NCBI GenBank assembly: GCA_031399165.1
Contig: JANNOO010000033.1
Location: 52,441 to 116,440, forward strand
Length of the DNA stretch: 64,000 nucleotides
Source of the DNA: JAKFWI01 sp031399165
Lineage (GTDB): Bacteria; Pseudomonadota; Alphaproteobacteria; Caulobacterales; Aquidulcibacteraceae
Direction of reading: 5' to 3'
Below are positions 1 to 7,764 of the stretch, piece after piece. A model generated the notes under the pieces. That model saw nothing but the letters and a program-made list of their open reading frames with translations. It searched no databases and was not told the origin of the DNA. The position numbers and the translations under genes were made by a program. The stretch's first letter is position 1. The number at the start of each line of letters is the position of its first letter.

Positions 1-752
1 GCCAGCGCGAATACACGGACGGCCCCGACCGTCTGCACACAGCCTATTCGTTTTTCCTGCTGCGCGCGCAAACCGCAACGCCCGCAATGTTCGAAGAGGC
101 GATGCGCGGCTGGGCGGGCGCCGATGGCTGGCCCGCGTGGAGCCTTTCAAACCATGACGTGCCGCGCATGGCCTCCCGCCTCGCCGGGGACGATCCCCGG
201 CGGGTCAACGTATTGCTGGCGATCCTCCTTTGCTTGCGCGGGACAGCGTTTCTCTATCAGGGCGACGAACTTGGTCTGCCCCAGGCGCAGGTACCGTTTG
301 AACAGCTGCGCGATCCGGAAGCGATCCGGTTCTGGCCCGAAGGCATCGGCCGCGACGGCGCGCGCACGCCCATGGCCTGGAGCGCGCAAGGCGGGTTTAG
401 CGCGGGCGAACCATGGCTGCCTTACGACGTGCGCCATCTCGCGCGCGCCGTGGAAGTGCAGGAGCTTGATCCCGAATCCGTACTCGCCTGTACGCGGGCG
501 CTCATCGCCCTGCGAAAGGCGCATCCCGCCCTGCAAGCGGGAACGTGGGAGAGCCGGCCGGCGCCGCCAGACGTTCTGTTGTTCGATCGCGCCACGGCCG
601 GGGAGCGGCTGACCTGCGCATTCAATCTTGGCACAGCCGAGCGCCGGGTTCCCATCGAGCCGGGCGCTAACGTGCTCCATTCGCTCGGCGGCAAAATGGA
701 GCATGACGTGCTCGTTTTGCCGCCGTGGAGCGGCCTTATCGTCGGCCGTTAA
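1..752 (+). CDS. GH13 alpha-glucosidase/amylase family enzyme, C-terminal part
   Basis: The gene is cut by the window start; the frame is open from base 3 and ends at TAA 750-752. The visible part carries the GH13 conserved region IV as SNHD, then FLYQGDELGLPQ, which is the oligo-1,6-glucosidase/alpha-glucosidase form of the barrel end, followed by a beta-rich C-terminal domain ending in a hydrophobic LVLPPWSGLIVG strand. Family knowledge: these enzymes hydrolyse alpha-glucosidic bonds in oligosaccharides, in cytoplasm or periplasm. The catalytic nucleophile and acid/base lie upstream of the window, so exact specificity cannot be read. Confidence 0.85.
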   Translation, partial: QREYTDGPDRLHTAYSFFLLRAQTATPAMFEEAMRGWAGADGWPAWSLSNHDVPRMASRLAGDDPRRVNVLLAILLCLRGTAFLYQGDELGLPQAQVPFEQLRDPEAIRFWPEGIGRDGARTPMAWSAQGGFSAGEPWLPYDVRHLARAVEVQELDPESVLACTRALIALRKAHPALQAGTWESRPAPPDVLLFDRATAGERLTCAFNLGTAERRVPIEPGANVLHSLGGKMEHDVLVLPPWSGLIVGR

Positions 753-814
753 CCATATGGAAACCTTCAAGTGGAGAATGCGCTCGGGGCGTCATGCGCC
801 CCGGAGGAAGCAGA

Positions 815-994
815 ATGCTGGTATTCCTGACCTGGGCGTTTGAACTTGCGGCCGCCACGGCCATTGGCGGCGTGGTGACGGGCGTGACGCTGATCGCTTG
901 CCTCGCCGTTTGGGCCAACACGCCGCGCACGGCGGCGATGGATGCGCCGCCCGTCTACGCGACGGACAACCCCTCCGGCCCCAACGCCGGCTAA
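815..994 (+). CDS. Small single-pass membrane protein, 59 aa
   Basis: ATG 815 follows a strong ribosome-binding site GGAGGAAG (803-810). The protein has one hydrophobic segment (about residues 3-35, alanine/valine rich) and a short polar tail with several prolines. No family is recognised. It lies between the GH13 gene and an MFS transporter on the same strand with short gaps, so it may be co-transcribed. The start and Shine-Dalgarno are convincing; function is unknown. Confidence 0.6.
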   Translation: MLVFLTWAFELAAATAIGGVVTGVTLIACLAVWANTPRTAAMDAPPVYATDNPSGPNAG

Positions 995-1054
995 ACAGCA
1001 AAAACTGTATCTCGGCGAAGGCGCTTTCGGCTAAGCCAGAGCCAGGGGGCTCGC

Positions 1055-2356
1055 TTGACCGACGCGATCATACCTAATGCCGCGCCCATGACCGCGCGCG
1101 CGCGCCTGCGCGCCATCTTTGGCGGCGCGGCGGGCAATCTCGTCGAATGGTACGATTGGTATGCCTATTCGGCGTTCACGCTCTACTTCGCCAAGAGTTT
1201 TTTTCCGCAAGGCGATCAGACAAGTCAGTTGGTCCAGGCCGCTTTGGTGTTCGCGGTCGGCTTTCTCGCCCGGCCGCTTGGCGCCTGGATCATGGGACTT
1301 TACGCCGATCGCGCCGGCCGCAGAGCCGCGCTGGCGCTTTCAGTTGGCATGATGTGTTTTGGCTCGCTGGTGATCGCCGTCTGTCCCACTTACGCGCAGA
1401 TCGGCGCGGCGGCGCCTGCGGTTTTGGTCGCCGCGCGCATCCTGCAGGGCCTCAGCGTCGGCGGGGAATACGGCGCAAGCGCAACCTATATGAGCGAAAT
1501 GGCTGGGGCGCGGCGGCGCGGCTTCTGGTCGAGCTTCCAATATGTCACGCTGGTCGGCGGACAATTGCTCGCGGTCGGCACGCTGATCGTGTTGCAGAAC
1601 ACGCTTACCCCGGAAGCGCTCGACGAATGGGGATGGCGCATTCCGTTTGCAATCGGCGCGGGCCTTGCCATTGTCGTATTCCTGATCCGTCTGGGCATTG
1701 CCGAATCCGCAAGTTTTGAAAACGCCCGCGGTCAAGAACGCGCCCGCACGATGATGCTGTTCCTGCGCTATCCGAAGGAATCGCTGATGGTCGCGGGGAT
1801 TACCGCCGGCGGCTCGCTCGCGTTCTATGCCTACACGACGTACATGCAGAAATTCCTGGTCAACACCGCCGGATTCAGCCGCGATGACGCCAGCGCGATC
1901 AACGCCGCCACGCTGGTCGTGTTCATGCTGGTGCAGCCGCTTTATGGCTGGCTGTCCGATATCGTGGGCCGCAGGCCGATGCTGGTTACGGCGTTTGCGC
2001 TGAACGCGCTGATCGCCATCCCACTGTTCACGGCGCTGGGCGCGACAACATCGCAACCTGCCGCTTTCGCGCTGTGCATGACCGGGCTGCTGGTCACGGC
2101 CTTCTACACCTCTGTCGGCACGGTGGTGAAAGCCGAGCTGTTTCCCGCCAATGTGCGCGCCCTCGGCGTGGCGCTGCCTTACGCGATCGCCACGGCCACG
2201 TTCGGCGGCACCGCCGAATACGTCGCGCTCAGCCTCAAGGATATCGGGTTCGAGCAGGGCTTTTACTTCTACGTGGCCGGCATGTCCGCCCTCGCCCTGC
2301 TGGTGGCCTTCCGCATGCGCGATACAAGGGACAAGAGCCTGATCGTCGAGGATTGA
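1055..2356 (+). CDS. MFS transporter, metabolite:H+ symporter (MHS) family
   Basis: A 433-residue, 12-helix major facilitator. The N-terminus has GNLVEWYDWYAY, a hallmark of the MHS branch (KgtP, ProP, ShiA relatives). The family loop motif GLYADRAGRR is at about residues 81-90 and repeats in the second half as GWLSDIVGRR. Family members import small organic acids or compatible solutes with protons across the inner membrane; the substrate is not readable. TTG 1055 follows AGGGGG; ATG 1088 (residue 12) is a possible alternative start. The gene ends about 60 bases before tRNA-Met. Confidence 0.88.
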   Translation: MTDAIIPNAAPMTARARLRAIFGGAAGNLVEWYDWYAYSAFTLYFAKSFFPQGDQTSQLVQAALVFAVGFLARPLGAWIMGLYADRAGRRAALALSVGMMCFGSLVIAVCPTYAQIGAAAPAVLVAARILQGLSVGGEYGASATYMSEMAGARRRGFWSSFQYVTLVGGQLLAVGTLIVLQNTLTPEALDEWGWRIPFAIGAGLAIVVFLIRLGIAESASFENARGQERARTMMLFLRYPKESLMVAGITAGGSLAFYAYTTYMQKFLVNTAGFSRDDASAINAATLVVFMLVQPLYGWLSDIVGRRPMLVTAFALNALIAIPLFTALGATTSQPAAFALCMTGLLVTAFYTSVGTVVKAELFPANVRALGVALPYAIATATFGGTAEYVALSLKDIGFEQGFYFYVAGMSALALLVAFRMRDTRDKSLIVED

Positions 2357-2393
2357 TCCGCGCGCTTGCACCGCCCGGCGGGCCCCTTTATGT

Positions 2394-2418
2394 CTCCGGC
2401 CCCACCGGCTCGCCGGAG
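2394..2418 (+). terminator. Possible stem-loop after the MFS gene
   Basis: A 7-base inverted repeat CTCCGGC / GCCGGAG with an 11-base loop lies about 40 bases past the transporter stop and touches the first base of tRNA-Met. There is no T run, so it is not a classical intrinsic terminator; it could be a transcript end or a processing structure. Confidence 0.25.
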
Positions 2419-2494
2419 GTGGGGTAGCTCAGTTGGTTAGAGCGTGGGATTCATAACCCCAAGGTCGGGAGTTCAATTCTCCCCCCCACCACCA
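2418..2494 (+). tRNA. tRNA-Met (CAT), CCA encoded
   Basis: Full cloverleaf. The acceptor arm GGTGGGG pairs with CCCCACC, the D arm is GCTC/GAGC, the anticodon loop is TTCATAA (anticodon CAT), and the T arm is GGGAG/CTCCC with loop TTCAATT. Discriminator A2491 is followed by an encoded CCA. The paired 1-72 position argues against initiator tRNA; an Ile-CAT tRNA modified by TilS is less likely but cannot be excluded. The base of the anticodon stem shows an A31-C39 mismatch. Confidence 0.9.
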
Positions 2495-2582
2495 TGATTT
2501 CAGCAGGTTACCCGCTGGCCGCAGGGGCGCGCGTTAAATGATTGGCGCCGGGGGCGGAATTTAGTAGGCCAGCGCGCTAACC

Positions 2583-2605
2583 CTCCCGGGTTTTCTGACC
2601 GGGAG
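2583..2605 (+). terminator. Stem-loop between the two tRNAs
   Basis: Inverted repeat CTCCCGG / CCGGGAG with a 9-base loop beginning GTTTTC. It lies between tRNA-Met and tRNA-Thr and could end the first tRNA transcript or separate the two, although no T run follows. Confidence 0.3.
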
Positions 2606-2611
2606 CCGGAA

Positions 2612-2687
2612 GCCGCCTTAGCTCAGCCGGTAGAGCACCGCATTCGTAATGCGGGGGTCAGGTGTTCGAGTCACCTAGGCGGCACCA
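2612..2687 (+). tRNA. tRNA-Thr (CGT), CCA encoded
   Basis: Cloverleaf with acceptor GCCGCCT/AGGCGGC, D arm GCTC/GAGC, anticodon stem CCGCA/TGCGG around loop TTCGTAA (anticodon CGT, reading ACG), and T arm with loop TTCGAGT. Discriminator A2684 and CCA are encoded. Confidence 0.95.
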
Positions 2688-2759
2688 TCCTCCAGTGCGG
2701 CCCGCTAGCGTGCGGCAAGTATCGCCCTGCCGCACGAGGCCCTATATTGCGCGGGTGAT

Positions 2760-4151
2760 TTGCATCCTACATCCCGGACGCCGCCGCCCTTGAGCACGCC
2801 GCCCGCTTCATTCTCCATCCTTGGCTGGACCGCCGCGCCTACGCGCGGCGAGATCGCCTTTGCCTATCACTGCAGCCGCTACGGCGATTTCGTCGAGACC
2901 TACCGATTTCCGCAGGCAGCGCTGGCCGCATTGACGAGCACACAGCACGCGCTGCTGAATCTGGCCGCAATCACGATCGGCGTTTCGTATTACAAGGCCA
3001 ATGCCTGCGGGCGAATTGTGCTTACCACGCCATTCGCCAACCCCGCCGCCCGCGATCTCGCGCATGCGCTTTACAGCGAGGGTCTCGGCGAATTCTATGT
3101 GCGCAACAGCCTGCCTTACCCGCCGCATTTTGTCTTCGAGCCCGCCGAACCCGCGTCATCACCACCGGCCAACGCTCAGCGCAACGCCCAAAAGCCCGAA
3201 CGCGCCGTCGTGGCGTTCGGCGGCGGTATGGACAGCCACGTCGCGCTTGGCCTGGTCGAACGCGCAGGCGTCAGCGCAGCGCTGACCAGCGTCACCATGT
3301 CGGACAACATCAAGCGCGTGATCGCCGATTGCAGCGATGCGCCGGTGACGTTTATCGAGCGCGCGCTCGATCAGCGCCTGCTTGCCGCCAACAGGGCCGG
3401 CGCGCTCAATGGCCATATCCCCGTCACCGCGATCAATTCGCTGATCCTGATCCTGCACGCCAGTTTCACCGGCGCCGGCTGGGTCGTGTTCGCGAACGAA
3501 AAATCCGCCGACGAAGTCACCATGACGATCGGCGGCTACGGCGTGAACCACCAATTCAGCAAAACCCTTCGCGCTGAAGCGCTGTTGCGCGAAGCTGTGC
3601 GCGCCGCCGGACCTGACACGCCGGACTATTTCTCAGCTCTGCGGCCGGTAAGCGAACTCTGGATCGCGCGCGAACTGGCGCAGCTTCCCCGCTCCCTCGC
3701 CCGTTTCCGCTCCTGCAACCGCAATTTCGTCCTCTCTGACAAAGCGCGCATGCTCGATGGTCAGCGCTGGTGCGGGCAATGCGCCAAATGCGTGTTTACT
3801 GCGCTGATCATGGCGCCGTTCCTGCGCCGCGCGCAAAGCGTCGACCTGTTCGGCGCCGACGTGCTAGAAGATCCCGCCAATCTGCCGCTGGCCGAGGAGC
3901 TTGCGGGCTTTACCGGCGCCAAGCCGTGGGAATGCGTCGGCACAGTCGAAGAAGTTTCCGCCGCGCTATCGCATCTGGCTGACGATCCCGACTGGCAGGG
4001 CGCACAGATCGTAGCCGCGCTCGCCCAGCGCGTGCGCGATCGCTCTGGCGCTGCTGCGTTGGCGGCGCATTTTAGTGAGGCCATGATTGCAAGCGGCGCG
4101 CATTTTCTGCCGCCGGCGATGGACTTCGCCGTCTCGCCGGAGCGCGTGTAA
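2760..4151 (+). CDS. murL: UDP-MurNAc-L-Ala-L-Glu epimerase (MurL-like)
   Basis: A 463-residue protein with a PP-loop-like ATP site FGGGMDS (about 153-159) and a C-terminal cysteine cluster WCGQCAKC (C338, C341, C344). These features, the length and the MurD-type ligase overlapping downstream fit MurL, the ATP-dependent enzyme that inverts the terminal L-glutamate of UDP-MurNAc-L-Ala-L-Glu. With MurD2 it replaces the usual MurI/MurD route for putting D-Glu into peptidoglycan. The stop overlaps the next start by one base (TAATG). The start is unsure: TTG 2760 is the longest, no ATG occurs early, and TTG 2790 is another option. The identification rests on motif and context. Confidence 0.8.
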   Translation: MHPTSRTPPPLSTPPASFSILGWTAAPTRGEIAFAYHCSRYGDFVETYRFPQAALAALTSTQHALLNLAAITIGVSYYKANACGRIVLTTPFANPAARDLAHALYSEGLGEFYVRNSLPYPPHFVFEPAEPASSPPANAQRNAQKPERAVVAFGGGMDSHVALGLVERAGVSAALTSVTMSDNIKRVIADCSDAPVTFIERALDQRLLAANRAGALNGHIPVTAINSLILILHASFTGAGWVVFANEKSADEVTMTIGGYGVNHQFSKTLRAEALLREAVRAAGPDTPDYFSALRPVSELWIARELAQLPRSLARFRSCNRNFVLSDKARMLDGQRWCGQCAKCVFTALIMAPFLRRAQSVDLFGADVLEDPANLPLAEELAGFTGAKPWECVGTVEEVSAALSHLADDPDWQGAQIVAALAQRVRDRSGAAALAAHFSEAMIASGAHFLPPAMDFAVSPERV

Positions 4152-5467
4152 TGCCGCGCGACATCGTTTTGATTGGCGCCGGACGCGAAGCGCAAGCGGC
4201 CGCAACCTATTTCCGCAGCGCCGCGCCGCCTTTCGTGTTTGATGACAATGCCGATAAAGCCCGCGCCTTTGCCGCCGCGAACGGCGCCATTGCGCTTGCC
4301 TCGTCAGAAGTAATGACGCGCGCTGACGCCTTGTTTCTGCGCGCGCCCGGCATGGCTCCGCGCCACGATCTGCTTGTGGCGCTCAGCGGCGCCAAGCGCG
4401 AGGTCACGACCTATCTCGGCCACTGGCTCACAACGCATCGCCCCGCCGTCCTGGCGACGATCACCGGCAGCAAAGGCAAGAGCACCACGACCGCGCTCTG
4501 CGCCGCAATCTTAGACAAGGCCGGCCTCAACGTGCGCGCCGGCGGCAATATCGGAATTGTGCCTGAAGGACCGCCGGGCGCGGCGCGCTGGGTGTTTGAA
4601 ACCTCATCCTATCAATTGCACGACATCCCCGCTGCCGCCCCCGTGCATGCGATGACCACGCTCTATCCCGAACACCTGGATTGGCACGGCGGCTTCGACA
4701 ATTATCTCGCCGCCAAGCTGCGCCCGTTCGCGATCGACGCAACGTGCAAAGGCGTCATTCCGCGCGTTCTTGCCGAACGGCTCAGACATTTGCCGAACGA
4801 ATTGCATCTGGCCGAAGATATTGTCGCGATTAGCGGCGGCGTGCTGACGCTCTCGCATGACGGCGCGCAAGCGAGCGCGCCGATTTCCGCGCTTGCCGCG
4901 GAGCGGCTTGCCAGTCCATTGTTGGCGTACAATTTTACCGTGGCGCTGGCTACAGCGACCATCGCCAGCGGCGCGCCGCTCGATGCACTCTGCCGCGCCG
5001 GCGATTGCGCACTCGCGACATGGACCGGCCTGCCTTCACGGCAAAACATGATCGGCGAATTCGCCCAGCGTGTCTGGGTGGACGATGCGCTCGCTACCAT
5101 TCCGCAGGCCACGATGGCCGCGCTTCAGCGCTGGCCTGATCGCGCGGTGCGCCTCATCATGGGCGGACGAAACCGGGAGCAGGATTTCACCGCCATGATC
5201 GAATACGTAAATGGCCGCGCCGACGTGTACGTCTATGCCTACGGCGATTCCACCGCCCGGTTCGCCGCCAGCCTCAAACGCGCGACCGTCTGCCAATCGC
5301 TCGACGAAGCGCTCGCCGCCGCTTTTGCCGACAGCAAGCCGGGCGAAGTGATGTTGTTCTCGCCAGCCGGCGCCACGAGCGAGCCCGGTTTCACCTATCA
5401 GGATCGCGCGCGCCGCTTTGCCGATTTCGCGAGGGCACAATCCGGAAAAGTGCAGGCCGATGGCTGA
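4151..5467 (+). CDS. murD2: Mur ligase of MurD2 type, UDP-MurNAc-L-Ala--L-Glu ligase
   Basis: A 438-residue MurD-family ligase. The N-terminal Rossmann-like domain has IGAGREAQA, the ATP loop is GSKGKSTTT (106-114), and the central and C-terminal ligase domains include MGGRNREQDF and LFSPAGATSEPGF near the end, as in MurD. Because it is fused by overlap to murL, the L-Glu-adding MurD2 type is more likely than ordinary D-Glu-adding MurD, which normally sits in the dcw cluster. It is cytoplasmic. The stop lies 8 bases inside the next gene, suggesting translational coupling. Confidence 0.82.
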   Translation: MPRDIVLIGAGREAQAAATYFRSAAPPFVFDDNADKARAFAAANGAIALASSEVMTRADALFLRAPGMAPRHDLLVALSGAKREVTTYLGHWLTTHRPAVLATITGSKGKSTTTALCAAILDKAGLNVRAGGNIGIVPEGPPGAARWVFETSSYQLHDIPAAAPVHAMTTLYPEHLDWHGGFDNYLAAKLRPFAIDATCKGVIPRVLAERLRHLPNELHLAEDIVAISGGVLTLSHDGAQASAPISALAAERLASPLLAYNFTVALATATIASGAPLDALCRAGDCALATWTGLPSRQNMIGEFAQRVWVDDALATIPQATMAALQRWPDRAVRLIMGGRNREQDFTAMIEYVNGRADVYVYAYGDSTARFAASLKRATVCQSLDEALAAAFADSKPGEVMLFSPAGATSEPGFTYQDRARRFADFARAQSGKVQADG

Positions 5468-6344
5468 TCTGTCAGGCCGAACCATTCGCGTCGTCGCGCC
5501 CGCCCGCTGGGTTGAAGACGTTATCCTGCAACGCTTCGCTGTGCTTGCAAACGCCGCCGGCGCGAAGGTTGAGATCGCGCCGCAATGCGCCATGCGCGAC
5601 GGTCAGCTTGCCGGCGACGATTCCGCGCGCGCCAGCGCGCTGAATGACGCGATCACCGATCCTCACGTTGATATCATCTGGTGCGCGCGTGGCGGCTATG
5701 GCTCACCCCGCCTGCTCGACAAGGTCGATTTCAAAGCAGCACGGCGTGACAAATTCCTCGTCGGCTATAGCGACATGACGGCGCTACACCAGCGCGCGCT
5801 GACAACGCGCGTGCGCCCAGTTCACGCCGCCATGCCTTTCGATCTGCGCCACGAAGACCGCGCCGGCAATTTGGAGCGCGCGCTGCATTTCTGCGGCGAA
5901 CTGCTTGATGGCGATCCGGCGCCCCGCGTGTTCGATCTTGCCAGCGTCTCCCCCGGCGCAGCGCACGGCGCGCTGATCGCCGGCAATCTGCATGTGCTGA
6001 CAGCGCTGCTGGGCACGGAATTCGAGCCGGACTGGCCTGACGCAATCCTGTGCGTTGAGGATGTCGGCGAATATTACTACGCCATAGACCGGCTGTTCTG
6101 GCGGCTTTCCCATTCGCGTCTCGCGCCGCGCGTCAAAGGCCTCGCACTCGGCAGCTTCACCGAAAATGAGGACAACGAAATCCCGTGGGGAAAAACCGTA
6201 GAGCAGATCGCCGCTCTGCATTTTCCCAATATTCCCATCGCCACCGGCATGCCGATCGGACATGGCGCGCAGAACAAGCCGCTGGCGCTTGGCGCGCGCT
6301 GCACGCTTGACGTCAGCGGCAAAGCCGCGAGTCTGACCGTCTAG
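5460..6344 (+). CDS. ldcA: Muramoyltetrapeptide L,D-carboxypeptidase (peptidase family S66)
   Basis: A 294-residue S66 peptidase. The nucleophile motif GGYGSPRLL gives Ser82; Glu200 is in CVEDVGEYYY and His268 in IGHGAQNK, completing the Ser-Glu-His triad. LdcA removes the terminal D-Ala from muropeptide tetrapeptides, giving tripeptides for recycling in the cytoplasm; MccF-type self-immunity enzymes share the fold, but no microcin genes are near. ATG 5460 overlaps murD2 by 8 bases and is preferred over an upstream in-frame ATG at 5418 that would extend deep into murD2. The gene converges with the Mur ligase and shares the CTAG at 6341-6344. Confidence 0.85.
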   Translation: MADLSGRTIRVVAPARWVEDVILQRFAVLANAAGAKVEIAPQCAMRDGQLAGDDSARASALNDAITDPHVDIIWCARGGYGSPRLLDKVDFKAARRDKFLVGYSDMTALHQRALTTRVRPVHAAMPFDLRHEDRAGNLERALHFCGELLDGDPAPRVFDLASVSPGAAHGALIAGNLHVLTALLGTEFEPDWPDAILCVEDVGEYYYAIDRLFWRLSHSRLAPRVKGLALGSFTENEDNEIPWGKTVEQIAALHFPNIPIATGMPIGHGAQNKPLALGARCTLDVSGKAASLTV

Positions 6345-7741
6345 GCGGAGGGAACGCCTACCAGCAGATCAGCGGCGAACGCCGAGAGCGTATCGTCGCG
6401 CGCGCCCATCACCACGATGCGATCGCCAGCCTGAACGAGCGAGAGCAGATACCGGCCGCATGCCGCCCGATCGTTCAAAGCCACAGCGTTGCGCCCCGCG
6501 GCGCCGACCCCCGCAACGATTTCCGCGCTGCCGACGCTGCGATCCACGGTGCCGCCGAAATAAACCGGCTCCGGCATCACCAGTACGTCTTGCGCGTTCA
6601 GATTGCGCGCGAAGCATTCGATCAGCGCCTCGCGCATGTGTTTCAGCGGGCCAAAACCGTGCGGCTGGAACATCACCAGCAGCCGGCCCGGAAAATCATG
6701 CAGTGTCTTCAGTGTTGCTTCGATCTTGTCGGGATTATGCGCGAAATCGTCGAATACCGTCACGCCCGCGCGCGATCCGACCAGTTCGAGCCGCCGGCGA
6801 ATGCCGTCAAACCGTTGCAGCGCCTCAACCGCGCTGGAAAACGGAACGTCCATCGCCCGCGCCGCCGCAAGCGCCGCCAGTGCGTTGGATACGTTATGAC
6901 GCCCCGGCGCTCGCAAATGCACGTCCAGCACGTCGCCGCCGCGCTCACGCACCTCGAAGAAAATCCCATCAGGTTTCGGCATGACATGCGCGGCGAGAAA
7001 ATTGGCGGCTGGATTATCGAGGCTGTAGGTGAGCGTCTTTCCCTGCGCGGCTGTGGCCAGATTGGCCACTTCCGCATTATCCAGATTGAGGATCGCCGTT
7101 TCGGACTTGCCCATGAAATCGCTGAACAGAGCGCGCAATTCATCAAGGCTCTTGTGATCGAGCGCGAGATTGTTGAGCACGGCGATGCGCGGCGTGTAGA
7201 GCGCGATCGAGCCATCACTCTCATCCACTTCCGAAACAAACGCTTCGCCCTTGCCAACCCGCGCCGAAGCAAACAGCGCATCGGCGCTGACGAAATTCTT
7301 CATCACGGCGCCGTTCATGATCGTTGGATCGAGCCCGGCCTCGGTCAATATCCAGCCGATCATGCCCGTCGTAGTCGATTTGCCGCTCGTGCCGGCGACA
7401 CCGATCGAGGCGGGCGCGGCGTTGAACAGCGAAGCGAGCAATTCCGCGCGCTTGACGAGGCTGGCGCCAGCCCGCCGCGCCGCCTGAACGTCGGGCACGG
7501 TTTCCTCAACGGCGGCGGAAATCACCACGCGCTGAGCGGCGCGCGTCACGCCGCTGCCGTCCTGCGGATAGAGCCGCATGCCTTGCGCGCGCAGATAGGC
7601 GAATTTCTCCGGCGTGCGGCCCTGATCCAGCGAACGATCTGACCCTTCGACGGCATGGCCCTGCCCGCGCAGGATCAGCGCCAGCGGCAGCATGCCGCTG
7701 CCGCCAATACCGCAGAAAAAATAGGGCGCGTCGTCCGTCAT
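6341..7741 (-). CDS. Mur ligase family protein, MurC/Mpl-like
   Basis: A 466-residue complete Mur ligase with a MurC-style N-terminal loop CGIGGSGM (10-17), ATP loop GTSGKSTT (117-124), the EVDESDGS and NLALDHKS motifs of the central domain, and FDDFAHNP in the C-terminal domain. MurC adds L-Ala to UDP-MurNAc; Mpl attaches recycled L-Ala-D-Glu-DAP tripeptide to UDP-MurNAc. Being outside a dcw cluster and convergent with an L,D-carboxypeptidase, an Mpl-like recycling role is attractive, but sequence alone does not decide. The second residue after the ATP-loop glycine is Ser-Gly rather than the common His-Gly. Confidence 0.75.
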   Translation of the reverse strand: MTDDAPYFFCGIGGSGMLPLALILRGQGHAVEGSDRSLDQGRTPEKFAYLRAQGMRLYPQDGSGVTRAAQRVVISAAVEETVPDVQAARRAGASLVKRAELLASLFNAAPASIGVAGTSGKSTTTGMIGWILTEAGLDPTIMNGAVMKNFVSADALFASARVGKGEAFVSEVDESDGSIALYTPRIAVLNNLALDHKSLDELRALFSDFMGKSETAILNLDNAEVANLATAAQGKTLTYSLDNPAANFLAAHVMPKPDGIFFEVRERGGDVLDVHLRAPGRHNVSNALAALAAARAMDVPFSSAVEALQRFDGIRRRLELVGSRAGVTVFDDFAHNPDKIEATLKTLHDFPGRLLVMFQPHGFGPLKHMREALIECFARNLNAQDVLVMPEPVYFGGTVDRSVGSAEIVAGVGAAGRNAVALNDRAACGRYLLSLVQAGDRIVVMGARDDTLSAFAADLLVGVPSA

Positions 7742-7764
7742 GCGCCGGGTTTAAGCATCCCGGC

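Noticed and set aside
147..770. Long open frame antisense to the GH13 gene
   Set aside because: High GC gives long open frames on the opposite strand; the protein has no domain-like pattern and the sense frame is clearly GH13.
6590..7642. 350-residue plus-strand frame antisense to the Mur ligase
   Set aside because: Shadow of a well-supported minus-strand Mur ligase gene; basic, repetitive composition and no motifs.
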